A DNA stretch of 64,000 bases from Pedosphaera parvula Ellin514 (lineage in GTDB: Bacteria; Verrucomicrobiota; Verrucomicrobiia; Limisphaerales; Pedosphaeraceae): positions 1 through 64,000 of the forward strand of contig NZ_ABOX02000032.1 in assembly GCF_000172555.1 (NCBI RefSeq), given 5' to 3'. Every line of letters starts with the position of its first letter. Position 1 is the first letter of the stretch. Below are positions 44,520 to 55,627 of the stretch, piece after piece. The notes beneath the pieces were generated by a model. The model worked only from the letters and a program-made list of their open reading frames with translations. It was not told where the DNA came from and did not search any database. Position numbers and translations under genes: made by a program.

Positions 44520-46118
44520 TCAAGACTTTCTTAACACTGTATCACGTTGTGCCCAGGCAGGGTCCGCATTCGGATAATCCAAATTGTAATTCAATCCCCT
44601 GCTCTCCGGTCTTTGCAAGGCGCTATCGATAATCAATTCCGCTACGGTCGCGATATTCCGCAACTCCAGCAAATCGCTGGTCACGATAAAATCCCAGTAA
44701 TACTCCTGAATTTCCTCCTGCAAATTGGCAATCCGCTTCTTGGCGCGTTGCAACCTCTTGTTGGTCCGCACAATTCCCACGTAATCCCACATGATTCTGC
44801 GAATTTCATCCCAGTTATGCGTCACCACCACCAGTTCGTCTGGATTCGATGCTTTGCCGGATTGCCAGGAAGGTAAATCCACATCGACGGGCGCTACAGG
44901 CTTCGACAAAATCTTCAGCGCCGCTCGATGCGAACAGATTAATGCTTCCAAAAGAGAATTGCTCGCCAGCCGATTCGCTCCGTGCAACCCGGTGCAGGCA
45001 ACTTCTCCCACGGCGTATAAACCGGCTATGCCCGTCTCCCCATCCACATTGGTCACGACCCCGCCGCACTGATAATGTGCCGCCGGAACCACCGGAATCG
45101 GTTCCTTGGTGATATCTATTCCATACTTCAAACACGTGGAATAAATATTGGGAAACCGGTCGATGATGAACGGCGCCGGCTTATGTGTAATATCCAGATG
45201 CACGTACGGGGCGCCACTCCGTTTCATCTCGCTGTCAATCGCTCGTGCCACAATATCCCTCGGGGCCAGGGATTTCAGTGGATGATACTTATCCATGAAT
45301 TCCACACCTTCAATCGTTTTGAGCACTCCGCCTTCCCCGCGCACCGCTTCACTGATTAAAAAGGATTTGGCCTTGGGCTGAAACAGGCAGGTGGGATGGA
45401 ACTGGATGAACTCCATGTTGGCCACCGCCGCGCCAGCACGATACGCCATTGCCACGCCATCACCCGTCGCTATATCCGGATTGGTCGTGTAAAGATAAAC
45501 CTTTCCACATCCCCCCGTCGCCAGCAAAACCGTGGGTGCAACGAACGTCTCCACCTTGCCACTCGCCTTATCCAACACGTAAACACCCAGGCAACGATTC
45601 GGTCCGGGCTTCCCCAGCTTTTGACTGGTGATCAAATCGATTGCGAAGTGATTTTCAAAAATGGCGATATTCGGCTGCGCTGCAACATTCGCCAGCAACG
45701 CCCGCTCGATCTCCCGACCGGTGACATCCTTGGCGTGCAGAATACGTCGCTTGGAATGCCCGCCTTCCCTGCCAAGATCCAGTTCCTTCATGCCATGCGA
45801 TTCCGGAACTTCACGCTCGGAAAACTTCATCCCCAGTTCAATCAGTTCGTGAACGCGCGCCGGACCTTCCTCAACAATCGTTCGCACAACGCTCTCCTTG
45901 CACAAACCAGCCCCGGCCTCCAGCGTGTCGCGCACATGGCTTTCAAAAGTATCCTCCTTGCTGATAACGGCAGCTATTCCACCCTGGGCGTAATTCGTGT
46001 TCGACTCGGCACGATTCTTTTTAGTAATGATGGCCACCTTGCCGCGCTGCGCCACCTTCAAGGCAAAGGTCAGCCCCGCAATGCCGCTGCCCAATACCAG
46101 GAAATCGTATTGTTTCAT
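44520..46118 (-). CDS. nadB: L-aspartate oxidase
   Basis: A 532-residue FAD enzyme converting L-aspartate to iminoaspartate, the first step of de novo NAD synthesis. [13 protein letters not shown] at 7-19 is the dinucleotide-binding loop; [34 protein letters not shown] and [12 protein letters not shown] are the standard aspartate-oxidase/succinate-dehydrogenase motifs. The C-terminal helical domain is complete. It begins 1 bp after panC ends, in the same direction, so both cofactor genes are probably one operon. nadA and nadC are not in the window. Confidence 0.93.
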   Translation of the reverse strand: MKQYDFLVLGSGIAGLTFALKVAQRGKVAIITKKNRAESNTNYAQGGIAAVISKEDTFESHVRDTLEAGAGLCKESVVRTIVEEGPARVHELIELGMKFSEREVPESHGMKELDLGREGGHSKRRILHAKDVTGREIERALLANVAAQPNIAIFENHFAIDLITSQKLGKPGPNRCLGVYVLDKASGKVETFVAPTVLLATGGCGKVYLYTTNPDIATGDGVAMAYRAGAAVANMEFIQFHPTCLFQPKAKSFLISEAVRGEGGVLKTIEGVEFMDKYHPLKSLAPRDIVARAIDSEMKRSGAPYVHLDITHKPAPFIIDRFPNIYSTCLKYGIDITKEPIPVVPAAHYQCGGVVTNVDGETGIAGLYAVGEVACTGLHGANRLASNSLLEALICSHRAALKILSKPVAPVDVDLPSWQSGKASNPDELVVVTHNWDEIRRIMWDYVGIVRTNKRLQRAKKRIANLQEEIQEYYWDFIVTSDLLELRNIATVAELIIDSALQRPESRGLNYNLDYPNADPAWAQRDTVLRKS

Positions 46119-46119
46119 A

Positions 46120-46983
46120 TCAAAGTTTCGCGTTGTCGATTAACCGCGTTTTTCCGATGAACACCGCCAATGCCATTTGCACTCCACGGCTCACTTTCTC
46201 CAACGGCCGCAGTGTTTGCGGGTCAAAGAATGCGATATAGTCAATCCGTGCTGCCGGATGTTCAGAAATGAGTTTGGCGAGTGTCGTTTGCAATTTTTCA
46301 GCGGCGATGGGCCGCTTGGAATGGTGAACGAGTCTCTGCGCTTGCTGAATCGCCCGTGATAACGCCAGCGCCTGCGGCCGCTCTTCCAAGGAAAGATACT
46401 TGTTCCTTGAACTCATCGCCAATCCATCCGGTTCCCGATGTGTCGGAACCACGACAATCTTCAAAGGAAAATTCAAATCATGCACCATTTGTTGCACCAC
46501 AGCCGCTTGCTGAAAATCCTTGGCTCCAAATACGGCCACTTCGGGCAGCACAATATTAAACAGTTTCGCCACCACCGTGGTAACTCCTCTAAAATGCGTC
46601 GGTCGCGATTCCCCTTCCATGCTCTTCGATAGGTTCTCCTCAACCACGTAGGTGCTAAATCCCCCACCTTCCGGCGGATACATCTCCTTGCTGGCGGGCA
46701 CGAAAATAATGTCCACCCCCGCTTCACGACACAATTTTTTATCGCCATCCAAATCGCGTGGATAGCGGGACAAATCTTCTGTCGGTGCAAATTGGGTCGG
46801 GTTTACATAGATGCTTACCACTACCACCCCCTGTTTACCCACAATCTGACGCGCACGTTTCACCAAACTCAGATGCCCTGCATGCAGATATCCCATCGTC
46901 GGCACAAAACCGACTCTCACGCCTTTACGCTGCCAACTCTTCGCCAATCTCTGCATGGCGGAAACGGATGTCACCATTCGCAT
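46120..46983 (-). CDS. panC: Pantothenate synthetase
   Basis: About 287 residues; condenses pantoate and beta-alanine using ATP to form pantothenate, the CoA precursor. [16 protein letters not shown] is the nucleotidyltransferase HxGH signature, [10 protein letters not shown] and FGAKDFQQ are pantoate-binding segments, and MSSRNKYLS is the KMSKS-like motif. The start at 46981-46983 (MRMVTSV) fits the usual length; Met at 46977 is possible and the frame extends to 47040. Divergent from the DUF1080 gene. Confidence 0.93.
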   Translation of the reverse strand: MRMVTSVSAMQRLAKSWQRKGVRVGFVPTMGYLHAGHLSLVKRARQIVGKQGVVVVSIYVNPTQFAPTEDLSRYPRDLDGDKKLCREAGVDIIFVPASKEMYPPEGGGFSTYVVEENLSKSMEGESRPTHFRGVTTVVAKLFNIVLPEVAVFGAKDFQQAAVVQQMVHDLNFPLKIVVVPTHREPDGLAMSSRNKYLSLEERPQALALSRAIQQAQRLVHHSKRPIAAEKLQTTLAKLISEHPAARIDYIAFFDPQTLRPLEKVSRGVQMALAVFIGKTRLIDNAKL

Positions 46984-47074
46984 GGCAGAAAGTTGGTGTA
47001 CAAGTGCGTAACTATCAATATTATTGTCATCCGTTACCACTTCGGCTAATAATTCGCCTCACACTTTTAATAAT

Positions 47075-47818
47075 ATGAAACGCACCACTCTTGGTCTTTC
47101 CTTCGCACTCACATTGCTGGCCTCAGCCACGCTCACGCATGCTCAAGACGCCAATAGTCCTCGCATCAGCCAGGATCTGGTTTCAGCTGCAGCAGGATCG
47201 AGAGATCCCGGAAATCCTCTCCCCGAAAAGCCCGATCAAGATGGTTGGATCAAACTTTTTGACGGCAAAACCCTCAGCGGCTTCACCGCTCCTGATCCCG
47301 GCCAATGGGAAATCAAGGATGGCATTCTCGTCGGTCAGGGACCTGTCAGCCACTTGTTCAGCCCCAACACCTACACCAATCTGGAATTCAAATCCGAAGT
47401 AAAGCTTAACCATAGCGGCAACAGTGGCATGTACTTCCGGGCCGCACTTGGCAAAGGCTGGCCGAAAGGTTACGAATCCCAGGTGGAGAACACCAGCCCC
47501 GATCCTCAGAAAACCGGCAGCCTCTACAATTTCCACAAAATCACCGAACAACTCGTCCAGGACGATACCTGGTGGACTCAGCATGTCATCGCCATCGGCA
47601 ATCACATCATCATCAAGATCAACGACAAGATCGTGACCGACTTCATCGACGAAAAAGGCACCTATATGTCCGGCCACGTCGCGTTCCAGCAACACAACCA
47701 AGGCAGCGTCGTCATGTTCCGCAATCCTGAGGTAAAACGCCTGCCTGCTGATGAAACAAAGGCCTGGGCTGTTGCAAAAAAGGATATGCCCGACATCAAA
47801 GTTGCGGATGCGAAGTAA
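47075..47818 (+). CDS. DUF1080 secreted protein (3-keto-disaccharide hydrolase-like)
   Basis: A 247-residue exported protein. Signal peptide about 1-23 (TLTHA-Q). The DUF1080 domain (concanavalin-like jelly roll) spans ~55-235: WIKLFDGKTLSGF opens it, then WEIKDGILVGQG, SEVKLNHSGNSGMYFR and GHVAFQQHNQGSVVMFRN. DUF1080 proteins are very abundant in Planctomycetes and Verrucomicrobiota, and some relatives hydrolyse 3-keto-glycosides. Monocistronic with a strong terminator downstream. Confidence 0.87.
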   Translation: MKRTTLGLSFALTLLASATLTHAQDANSPRISQDLVSAAAGSRDPGNPLPEKPDQDGWIKLFDGKTLSGFTAPDPGQWEIKDGILVGQGPVSHLFSPNTYTNLEFKSEVKLNHSGNSGMYFRAALGKGWPKGYESQVENTSPDPQKTGSLYNFHKITEQLVQDDTWWTQHVIAIGNHIIIKINDKIVTDFIDEKGTYMSGHVAFQQHNQGSVVMFRNPEVKRLPADETKAWAVAKKDMPDIKVADAK

Positions 47819-47840
47819 ACCGGACTCATTCCTTAAAACA

Positions 47841-47875
47841 AAAAACGCGAAGGCTCACACCTTCGCGTTTTTTTT
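47841..47875. terminator. Bidirectional intrinsic terminator
   Basis: AACGCGAAGG pairs with CCTTCGCGTT across CTCACA, followed by T8 on the plus strand and preceded by an A-run that acts as a T-run on the minus strand. It separates the convergent DUF1080 and glutaredoxin genes. Confidence 0.92.
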
Positions 47876-47892
47876 GTAAATTGAACTTTAGC

Positions 47893-48231
47893 TTACCGCT
47901 TAAATTGGAGCGGAGAATTCTGCGGCATCTCGTGGGCGCAGGGCTGATTCGTCGGTGCATCCGGTGCCACGTTGTTCTGAGCCACCAATTTGTTGGCCAA
48001 CAAATAGGCTTCCACTTCTTCGCCACTGATGTCAGGCAGCATCTTGCCATTGATTTCAACACAAGGGCTGAGCATTTGGCCGCTCTTCTCAATCATTTCC
48101 TGGCGTTGAACCGGGTCGTTGATGATATCACGGTCTTCGTAAGGCAGGTCATACTTGCGCATGATGGCACGCACACCCATGCTCCAGCCGCAGGAGGGTT
48201 TCAAATAAGCAACAATCTTTGGTTTATTCAT
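47893..48231 (-). CDS. Glutaredoxin-like protein, monothiol CxxS
   Basis: A 112-residue thioredoxin-fold protein. KPSCGWSMG at 12-20 carries an active site C14-G-W-S17, so only one redox Cys is present. LPYEDRDIIND, LSPCVEINGKMLPDIS (cis-Pro-like loop with SPC) and EVEAYLL follow as in glutaredoxins. The C-terminal ~25 residues are an unstructured tail with one further Cys. ATG at 48229-48231 preferred over a TTG at 48237. Confidence 0.8.
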   Translation of the reverse strand: MNKPKIVAYLKPSCGWSMGVRAIMRKYDLPYEDRDIINDPVQRQEMIEKSGQMLSPCVEINGKMLPDISGEEVEAYLLANKLVAQNNVAPDAPTNQPCAHEMPQNSPLQFKR

Positions 48232-48298
48232 AGTCAAATCTGCCTTTAAAGTGCCACACCCTCGCCATTTGGCAATAGTTTCCTTTGCCCTTCTTCAG

Positions 48299-49801
48299 CT
48301 ACTTCGATGGATGCTCCTCGCGCTGCAAAACCGTAGGCAAACCAGCCATTCCAGAGCGGTTAACAGCTGTAACGGCTACAATTTCGGGCGTTCCAGCAAG
48401 CGAATGGTTTCTAACCTTTTCCGGAAGAATGATGGTCTGCCATTGGCCTTTGGTCTTCATTTGAACCACCCACAAAAAGGGTGCTTCGTTTCCCACCGCT
48501 TCCCACTTGAGTTTGCCGCCAACCGCCACGGTTAACCTAGGCTGTGCTGGATTTGTGGAATTCAACCAGGGCGAACCAGGAACAAGTGCCTGACGGCTGT
48601 ACACACCCTGAGCTAACGCACTGGCCAACCCGCCACGATTTTGAACCAGCCCCTCGGCACTGTAAAGTGCCTCACCAGCCCGGTCTCCTGCCTGTTCGCG
48701 GATGATTTGAATTTGCCGGATAATTTCGTTGGCCTTCCATGTTCTGCCAACCTTCTCGGAAGCAATGCCAGGCCAAACGTTCCGATTCTTTGAATTCTGC
48801 TCCAACCACCACTTCAGCAGGACGGGAAAGCTTTGTCCCGGCGACTCAACTGCCCAGTAGAGTTGTGGTGACAGGTAGTCCACCCAGCCGTTCATTAGCC
48901 ATTTGCGAGAGTCTGCATAAATGCTGTCATACGCATTTAGCCCCTTTACCTGCGGCGGATAACCGGGTTGCCAAATGCCAAATGGCGAGATGCCGAATTT
49001 CACCCATGGCTTCGCAGCATGGATCGAATCGTGAACGCGGTGCACAAAGGAGTTAATATTCTCGCGACGCCAATCATCACGACTCAGCTTTCCGCCCCCG
49101 GCAACAAAACGCTTCCAGGTCTTGGAGTCTGGAAAATCGATATCCCTGTTCCGCGCATCCTGCTGCTTGTACGGATAAAAATAATCGTCGAAGTGAACGG
49201 CATCAATGTCATAGCGATTCACCACATCCATCACGACTTTCAACACATGGTCCTGAGCCTCCCTTTCGCCAGGATCCAGCCAAAGCAAATTTCCATATTG
49301 TCGAACCAGATCCGGCCGTGTCCTGCTGATATGATTGCTGGAGAACTGCCATTTTTTGGAAGGCTGAGCCGCCCGAAACGGATTGAAATAGGCATGAAGC
49401 TCCAATCCTCGCTTATGGGCCTCTTCTACTGCGAACGCGAGGGGATCATAAAACGGTGCCGGAGCCTTGCCCATTGCACCAGTCAGATAATACGACCACG
49501 GCTCGATGCTTGAGGCATACATGGCATCACTGCCTGGCCGCACCTGGAAAATGACCGCGTTTAGATTCAGTTTCACTGCACAGTCCAAAATCGCGAGCAG
49601 TTCCGCCTTCTGCTGAGGTACTGGCAAACCGGGCTTGGAAGGCCAATCGATATTCACCATGGTGGCGATCCACATGGCGCGGAATTCTCTATTGGATGCT
49701 GGTGGTTGGGCTGTGGATGGAATGTAAACGACTGCCGCCGGCAAGGGAAATGCCACAAGCAATGCCAACAACCACGCAAGAACCTGCTTTTTAAAGTTCA
49801 T
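48299..49801 (-). CDS. GHL10/DUF187 family glycoside hydrolase-like protein
   Basis: A 500-residue exported protein. Signal peptide about 1-23 (PLPAA). FRAMWIATMVNIDWPSKPG near 40-58 starts the TIM-barrel; LNAVIFQVRPGSDAMY, LHAYFNPFRA, LLWLDPGEREAQ and YDIDAVHFDDYFYPY are the family strands, with the Asp pair in HFDDYF as likely catalytic or binding residues. The YngK/GHL10 family is thought to act on peptidoglycan-like or other glycans. The C-terminal ~90 residues form a beta domain. Divergent from the glycerate kinase gene. Confidence 0.85.
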   Translation of the reverse strand: MNFKKQVLAWLLALLVAFPLPAAVVYIPSTAQPPASNREFRAMWIATMVNIDWPSKPGLPVPQQKAELLAILDCAVKLNLNAVIFQVRPGSDAMYASSIEPWSYYLTGAMGKAPAPFYDPLAFAVEEAHKRGLELHAYFNPFRAAQPSKKWQFSSNHISRTRPDLVRQYGNLLWLDPGEREAQDHVLKVVMDVVNRYDIDAVHFDDYFYPYKQQDARNRDIDFPDSKTWKRFVAGGGKLSRDDWRRENINSFVHRVHDSIHAAKPWVKFGISPFGIWQPGYPPQVKGLNAYDSIYADSRKWLMNGWVDYLSPQLYWAVESPGQSFPVLLKWWLEQNSKNRNVWPGIASEKVGRTWKANEIIRQIQIIREQAGDRAGEALYSAEGLVQNRGGLASALAQGVYSRQALVPGSPWLNSTNPAQPRLTVAVGGKLKWEAVGNEAPFLWVVQMKTKGQWQTIILPEKVRNHSLAGTPEIVAVTAVNRSGMAGLPTVLQREEHPSK

Positions 49802-49951
49802 CCCGTTTGCTGTAAAACTGGTTGCCACTCTACCCGGAATGCAGGACGGCTTCAACCTTTGTACCCACATCGTTGAATTTGTGAATCGTACACCAACATG
49901 CCACGCAGTATTCACTCGCGAGATAACCCCACAATTCTCTAAACTTGGGCC

Positions 49952-51067
49952 ATGTCACTGAAGGTCCTGATCGTTCCGGATAAATTTAAAGGCACGCTTA
50001 CTGCACATCGTGCCGCGGAAGCCATTGCTCGCGGCTGGCGCAAGGCACGGCCCCAGGACATGTTGGAACTCCTGCCCATGAGCGACGGCGGCGATGGTTT
50101 TGGGGCTGTCATGGGTGAAGCTCTTTCCGCGAAATTGCAAACCATCAAAACAGTCGATGCCGCCGACCGCCCCTGCACCGCCAAGTGGTGGTGGGATGCA
50201 AAAACCAAAACCGCCATCATCGAAGCCGCTCGCATCAACGGCCTCGCCCAATTGCCCCCCGGAAAATATCACCCGTTCAACCTGCACACTTTTGGAATCG
50301 GCAAGGCAATTCTTGCAACTGCAAACAAAGGTGCCAAACGTTGCCTGGTCGGTATCGGCGGCAGCGCCACGAACGACGCTGGATTCGGATTGGCCCGCGC
50401 CTTGGGCTGGGAGTTTATTGATCGCAGCGGAAAACCCATCGTTGAATGGACAGAACTGCACTCGCTCAAAACCCTGCGGGCACCAAAAGAACCATACTTG
50501 TTCGAGGAGTTGCTCGTGGCTGTGGATGTGCAAAACACACTCTTGGGCAGGCACGGCTGCACCCGCATTTACGGCCCCCAAAAAGGTCTTATCAAAAAGG
50601 ATTTCCCACTCGCCGAAAAAGCGTTGCGCCGTCTGGCCACGGTGGTGAAAAACGAATTGGGACGCGACTTTGCCTGCGAGCCAGGTGCAGGTGCAGCGGG
50701 TGGTCTGGGCTTTGGATTTTGCGCATTTCTGGGCGGTTGCATGGAACCGGGTTTCGAACTTTTCGCTGAATACGCTCAATTAAAGAAACATTTAAAATCC
50801 GCCGACCTCGTCATCACCGGCGAAGGAGCCATTGATCAATCCACGCTCATGGGCAAAGGCGTTGGACAAATGGCACGCTGGGCGCACAAATTGAAGATTC
50901 CCTGCATTGGACTGGCCGGAAACGTCGCCGTCCCCAAAAACAGCAAGAGTTTCTTTGCTCAGGCGCGTGGCTTGACGGAGCTCACCACGATTAAAAGTGC
51001 AAAAGGAAAACCAGCCTATTGGCTTGAAAGACTTGCCGCAGAAACCGCACGTGACTGGGCTGAGTAA
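49952..51067 (+). CDS. Glycerate kinase
   Basis: A 371-residue type I glycerate kinase (GlxK/GarK family) that phosphorylates D-glycerate to 2-phosphoglycerate. LIVPDKFKGTLTAHRAAEAI near 6-25, LLPMSDGGDGF near 40-50, VGIGGSATNDAG near 131-142 and GAGAAGGLGFG near 248-258 are the family motifs; TGEGAIDQSTLMGKG is the C-terminal signature. With the class V aminotransferase at 4.1 kb it could take part in glyoxylate/serine conversion, though the genes are unlinked. The MBL-fold gene follows after about 55 bp in the same direction. Confidence 0.9.
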   Translation: MSLKVLIVPDKFKGTLTAHRAAEAIARGWRKARPQDMLELLPMSDGGDGFGAVMGEALSAKLQTIKTVDAADRPCTAKWWWDAKTKTAIIEAARINGLAQLPPGKYHPFNLHTFGIGKAILATANKGAKRCLVGIGGSATNDAGFGLARALGWEFIDRSGKPIVEWTELHSLKTLRAPKEPYLFEELLVAVDVQNTLLGRHGCTRIYGPQKGLIKKDFPLAEKALRRLATVVKNELGRDFACEPGAGAAGGLGFGFCAFLGGCMEPGFELFAEYAQLKKHLKSADLVITGEGAIDQSTLMGKGVGQMARWAHKLKIPCIGLAGNVAVPKNSKSFFAQARGLTELTTIKSAKGKPAYWLERLAAETARDWAE

Positions 51068-51122
51068 AGGAAGCCAAACCTTAGACTTGCGATTCCAACG
51101 TCTCACTGGCTAACTCTTGTCC

Positions 51123-51947
51123 ATGAATTTGGAAGATCATTTGGGCGATATTATCCGCAAGGGCCGCAAAGCCGCCAACGTCTCGGCAGATGTTGCCGCC
51201 AAAGTTGCCGGTTTGACCGAGGCAGAACTCACCTCTCTGGAAGAATCCGGCAAGAGCGCTAAAAAACCGAACCTTGCCGCTCTCGCCAACGCCATCGGCT
51301 TGGCACCGTCCAAACTGGAATCCATCGCCAAAGGCTGGCTCCCCTCAGAAAAAGATCTCAGCATCTGGCGCGAATTGCGCCGCATCACCACTGAAGAAAA
51401 GGGCATGGCCGTTAATTCCTACGTAGTCTGGGACGAAGTTTCCCGCGATGCCGCCATTTTTGATACCGGCTGGAACGCCGAGCAGATCATCCAACTCGTG
51501 GAAGAAAACAAACTTCAAGTCCGTCACATCTTTCTTACCCACTCGCACGAAGACCACATCGCCGCACTCGCGCCATTGCGCGAAAAGTTCCCCAAGGCGC
51601 ATCTGCATACCAGTTCCAAAACCGCGCCTCCGCAACACCGCAACAAACCCAATGATTTTCTCCAGCTTGGCAGTTTGCGCATCACCAATCGCGATACGCC
51701 GGGTCATGCCGAAGATGGTGTGACTTATATCGTCGGCACCTGGCCCGAGGACGCCCCTCACGTCGCCATTGTAGGCGATGCCATTTTCGCCGGCTCCATT
51801 GGCAGCGGATTGATTTCCTGGGATCAGGCAAAACAGAAAGTCCGCGAGCAAATCTTCAGCCTCCCACCCGATACCTTGATCTGCCCCGGCCACGGCCCCT
51901 TCACCACGGTTGCTGAAGAGAAGGCGAATAATCCGTTCTTCATTTAA
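51123..51947 (+). CDS. XRE-type HTH fused to metallo-beta-lactamase-fold hydrolase
   Basis: A 274-residue protein. Residues ~5-72 look like an XRE helix-turn-helix (VSADVAAKVAGLTEAELTSLE, reported at about 20-40; PNLAALANAIGL). Residues ~85-274 form an MBL hydrolase: HSHEDH at 140-145, His195 in TPGHAEDG, Asp219 in VGDAIF and His257 in PGHGP give a complete dinuclear metal site. The usual role of such compact MBL proteins is hydroxyacylglutathione- or lactone-type hydrolysis. A DNA-binding-like domain on such an enzyme is unusual. The ATG at 51123 is used; 51117 is TTG. Confidence 0.8.
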   Translation: MNLEDHLGDIIRKGRKAANVSADVAAKVAGLTEAELTSLEESGKSAKKPNLAALANAIGLAPSKLESIAKGWLPSEKDLSIWRELRRITTEEKGMAVNSYVVWDEVSRDAAIFDTGWNAEQIIQLVEENKLQVRHIFLTHSHEDHIAALAPLREKFPKAHLHTSSKTAPPQHRNKPNDFLQLGSLRITNRDTPGHAEDGVTYIVGTWPEDAPHVAIVGDAIFAGSIGSGLISWDQAKQKVREQIFSLPPDTLICPGHGPFTTVAEEKANNPFFI

Positions 51948-51963
51948 AGCTCTCGTCCATCAA

Positions 51964-53211
51964 TCAAGGCAACAACGCCGCGCGGTAAAACCGTTGCGGT
52001 GAATTCATTGCATTTGTGTCGGTCCAGACATAAGGACTGCTGGGCAGCGTGAAGTTAGTGAGCACTTGCCAACTATTGGAGCCATTCACCAGGCCTGCAT
52101 CTAGACACTGGATTTGATAAGACCGTCCCACGATGCCGGAAAGATTAATCTGCGGAGAGGGAGCAGGCTGGAGAGCCAAATTGACGACAGGATCAGACAG
52201 ATAGATGCCCGTCAGGCTGGAAGACAAATAAATGTAACCAACCGACGCAAGACGATTGCCCGTGAAAGTCATCCCACGCATCCTGTCCTGGCTATGGAAA
52301 TTACTTTTGGTCCAGTTGAGGCCATCACGGGAGAAAATAATGGAATTTGTTCCGAGACTTAAATCATAACCGCCTATAAGAAAAGTTCCGTTCACATAGG
52401 CAAGTGACGGATTCTGCATGGCAGTACCGGTATTAAGACTGACCAGGCCTGAAAGAGGAACGGATGGGGGAGTAAAAAGATTACCCGAGCTATCTGCAAT
52501 TATGGTCAACCCGTTTCCATAGACAATTTTCGTCAGATCGCTGGATGAAACCGAGCTACGACTCCAGGAAACACCGTCCGCTGAGGTATAAAGATAACTT
52601 CCTTGGCCAACGGCTTTGAAACTGCCACCCCCAAAGGTTATGGCATAAATGTTGTTTGCGGCAGAGGCAATCAGTACCGAGTGCTGCGCTGTCCAGGTAA
52701 TCCCATCAGGTGAAGTGTAGACGTTGCTACTCGTAACCCCACCGGCGATTAAACTGCAATCCCCCACCGCGACAAACTTGCCGTTTCCATAGGCAACGCC
52801 ATTGAAGTTCCAAATCGGTCCAAGTTGCGTATTCTGCCAATCAATTCCATTGGTGGAACTATATATTGACCCATTGTAGCCAACTGCCACGAAAGTCCCG
52901 CTAGCATAGATCACGCGTGCGAGTGCGTAGGTAAAGTTGGTCTGATTGTTGATGCTCCGTTGTGTCCAATTCACGCCGTCGCTGGAGGATAAAATAATGC
53001 CGAAGTCACTAGACGGAGGTGCCATCCCAACTGCAACATAGGTATTGTTGCCATAGGTGATGTCACTCAATTCAAAGGTATTTGTGAGCCATAAAGTTCT
53101 GCTCCAATTGTCCAAAGCATCAGCCTGAACTCGAGTAGCAATTAGCGGGAATGCCAGAATCAGGGAGACAAACGTCTTTAAGAGAAAGGAAGCGATACGT
53201 AAGTTTTTCAT
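51964..53211 (-). CDS. Secreted BNR/YCF48-like propeller protein with shared C-terminal module
   Basis: A 415-residue exported protein with a signal peptide about 1-31 (ATRVQA-D). At least five propeller-like repeats carry the pattern S-x-DG-x-x-W (SSSDGVNWTQ, SSTNGIDWQN, TSPDGITWTA, TSADGVSWSR, FSRDGLNWTK) and alternate with YGNGKFVAVG strands. The last ~62 residues (INLSGIVGRSYQIQ ... RFYRAALLP) are the C-terminal module shared with three other proteins here. Probably surface-displayed. ATG at 53209-53211 is used because MKNLRIASFLLK starts the signal peptide. Confidence 0.8.
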   Translation of the reverse strand: MKNLRIASFLLKTFVSLILAFPLIATRVQADALDNWSRTLWLTNTFELSDITYGNNTYVAVGMAPPSSDFGIILSSSDGVNWTQRSINNQTNFTYALARVIYASGTFVAVGYNGSIYSSTNGIDWQNTQLGPIWNFNGVAYGNGKFVAVGDCSLIAGGVTSSNVYTSPDGITWTAQHSVLIASAANNIYAITFGGGSFKAVGQGSYLYTSADGVSWSRSSVSSSDLTKIVYGNGLTIIADSSGNLFTPPSVPLSGLVSLNTGTAMQNPSLAYVNGTFLIGGYDLSLGTNSIIFSRDGLNWTKSNFHSQDRMRGMTFTGNRLASVGYIYLSSSLTGIYLSDPVVNLALQPAPSPQINLSGIVGRSYQIQCLDAGLVNGSNSWQVLTNFTLPSSPYVWTDTNAMNSPQRFYRAALLP

Positions 53212-53388
53212 AAAATATCCTTGGTCACGTTCGTAGTTAATCAAAAGGATGGCGTGTGTCAATGCGCTACTTCAAAGTTCCAAATTCGGTTGACCAAAGG
53301 AGAACCAGGCAAAACGAACAGAAGGTTTGGGTTCACCCCCCCGAAAAACCAGATTGACCCCTTTCCCGCTGGTTGTTAGCTTTCGCGT

Positions 53389-53405
53389 CCCCATATAATA
53401 TGGGG
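53389..53405. promoter_or_regulatory. Palindrome at ilvH start
   Basis: CCCCATAT-A-ATATGGGG is a perfect 8-bp inverted repeat with a one-base centre, ending 4 nt before the ilvH ATG. Its right arm supplies the only purine-rich (GGGG) ribosome-binding candidate, so an operator or RNA hairpin could control translation. Confidence 0.55.
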
Positions 53406-53409
53406 ATTT

Positions 53410-54939
<1,530 letters not shown>

Positions 54940-54962
54940 TCGAATCAACAGCGATCATCCGA

Positions 54963-54997
54963 AGAGCCGGAAGTTTAACCACTTTCGGCTCTTTTTA
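54963..54997 (+). terminator. Intrinsic terminator after ilvC
   Basis: AGAGCCGGAAGT (54963-54974) pairs with ACTTTCGGCTCT (54981-54992) with one G-U pair and runs into TTTTT. Confidence 0.9.
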
Positions 54998-55034
54998 TTT
55001 AGAACCAAAACCCCTCCTTGGTGTTCTAATAGAA

Positions 55035-55577
55035 ATGAGATTCGCTGTCACATCTCTCCTAATTTTAACGCTTGGAACAGGCTTGATCACCTTTGAAGCG
55101 CAAGGCTTTGTGAACGAAAATGATCGGTCTGGGTATGATGCTATTCCCCATCGCAACATCTTTGATCTGCATGGTCCTCCGCCACAGGCTGAACCCGCAC
55201 CGATCATCCCGCCCACTGCTCAAATCCGCCTGACTGGCATTACCACGATACTCGGAGGCAAACGGGCGTTGTTCATGGTCCAGGAGCCAACAACCCCCGG
55301 GAAGCCACCAATTAAGGAAGAATCCTACATTTTGGCTGAAGGGCAGCGAGAGGGTCCGGTCCACTTGCTGGAAGTCGACGAACATTCTGGCACTGTCAAA
55401 TTAGAGCGGGAAGGTAAAACCTCGGTTATTGCTTTGGAGATTCCCAAATCAGCAAATCCATCCGCTCCGCCAACTTTCGCAACCTCCCCAACAGCTCCGC
55501 CATTTGCCCATTCTCGAACTCCCATGCCTCAAGCACCCCAAATTCCAGCTCCCTTGCCTTTATCGAACTACAAATAA
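55035..55577 (+). CDS. GspC/PilP-like periplasmic protein, copy 1
   Basis: A 180-residue exported protein. Signal peptide about 1-22 (ITFEAQG). HRNIFDLHGPPPQ near 37-49 followed by IRLTGITTILGGKRALFMV (about 63-81) and ESYILAEGQREGPVHLLEVD has the pattern of the GspC homology region / PilP domain, which connects the inner-membrane platform to the secretin. The C-terminus is Pro-rich. No cytoplasmic segment or PDZ domain. A paralogue (copy 2) lies 405 bp downstream, and the secretin cluster is on the other strand at 59-64 kb. Confidence 0.65.
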   Translation: MRFAVTSLLILTLGTGLITFEAQGFVNENDRSGYDAIPHRNIFDLHGPPPQAEPAPIIPPTAQIRLTGITTILGGKRALFMVQEPTTPGKPPIKEESYILAEGQREGPVHLLEVDEHSGTVKLEREGKTSVIALEIPKSANPSAPPTFATSPTAPPFAHSRTPMPQAPQIPAPLPLSNYK

Positions 55578-55627
55578 TGCATCTGCCCTTCCGACTCTTT
55601 AAGGCCTGACTGCCTCGACCCAAGTCA

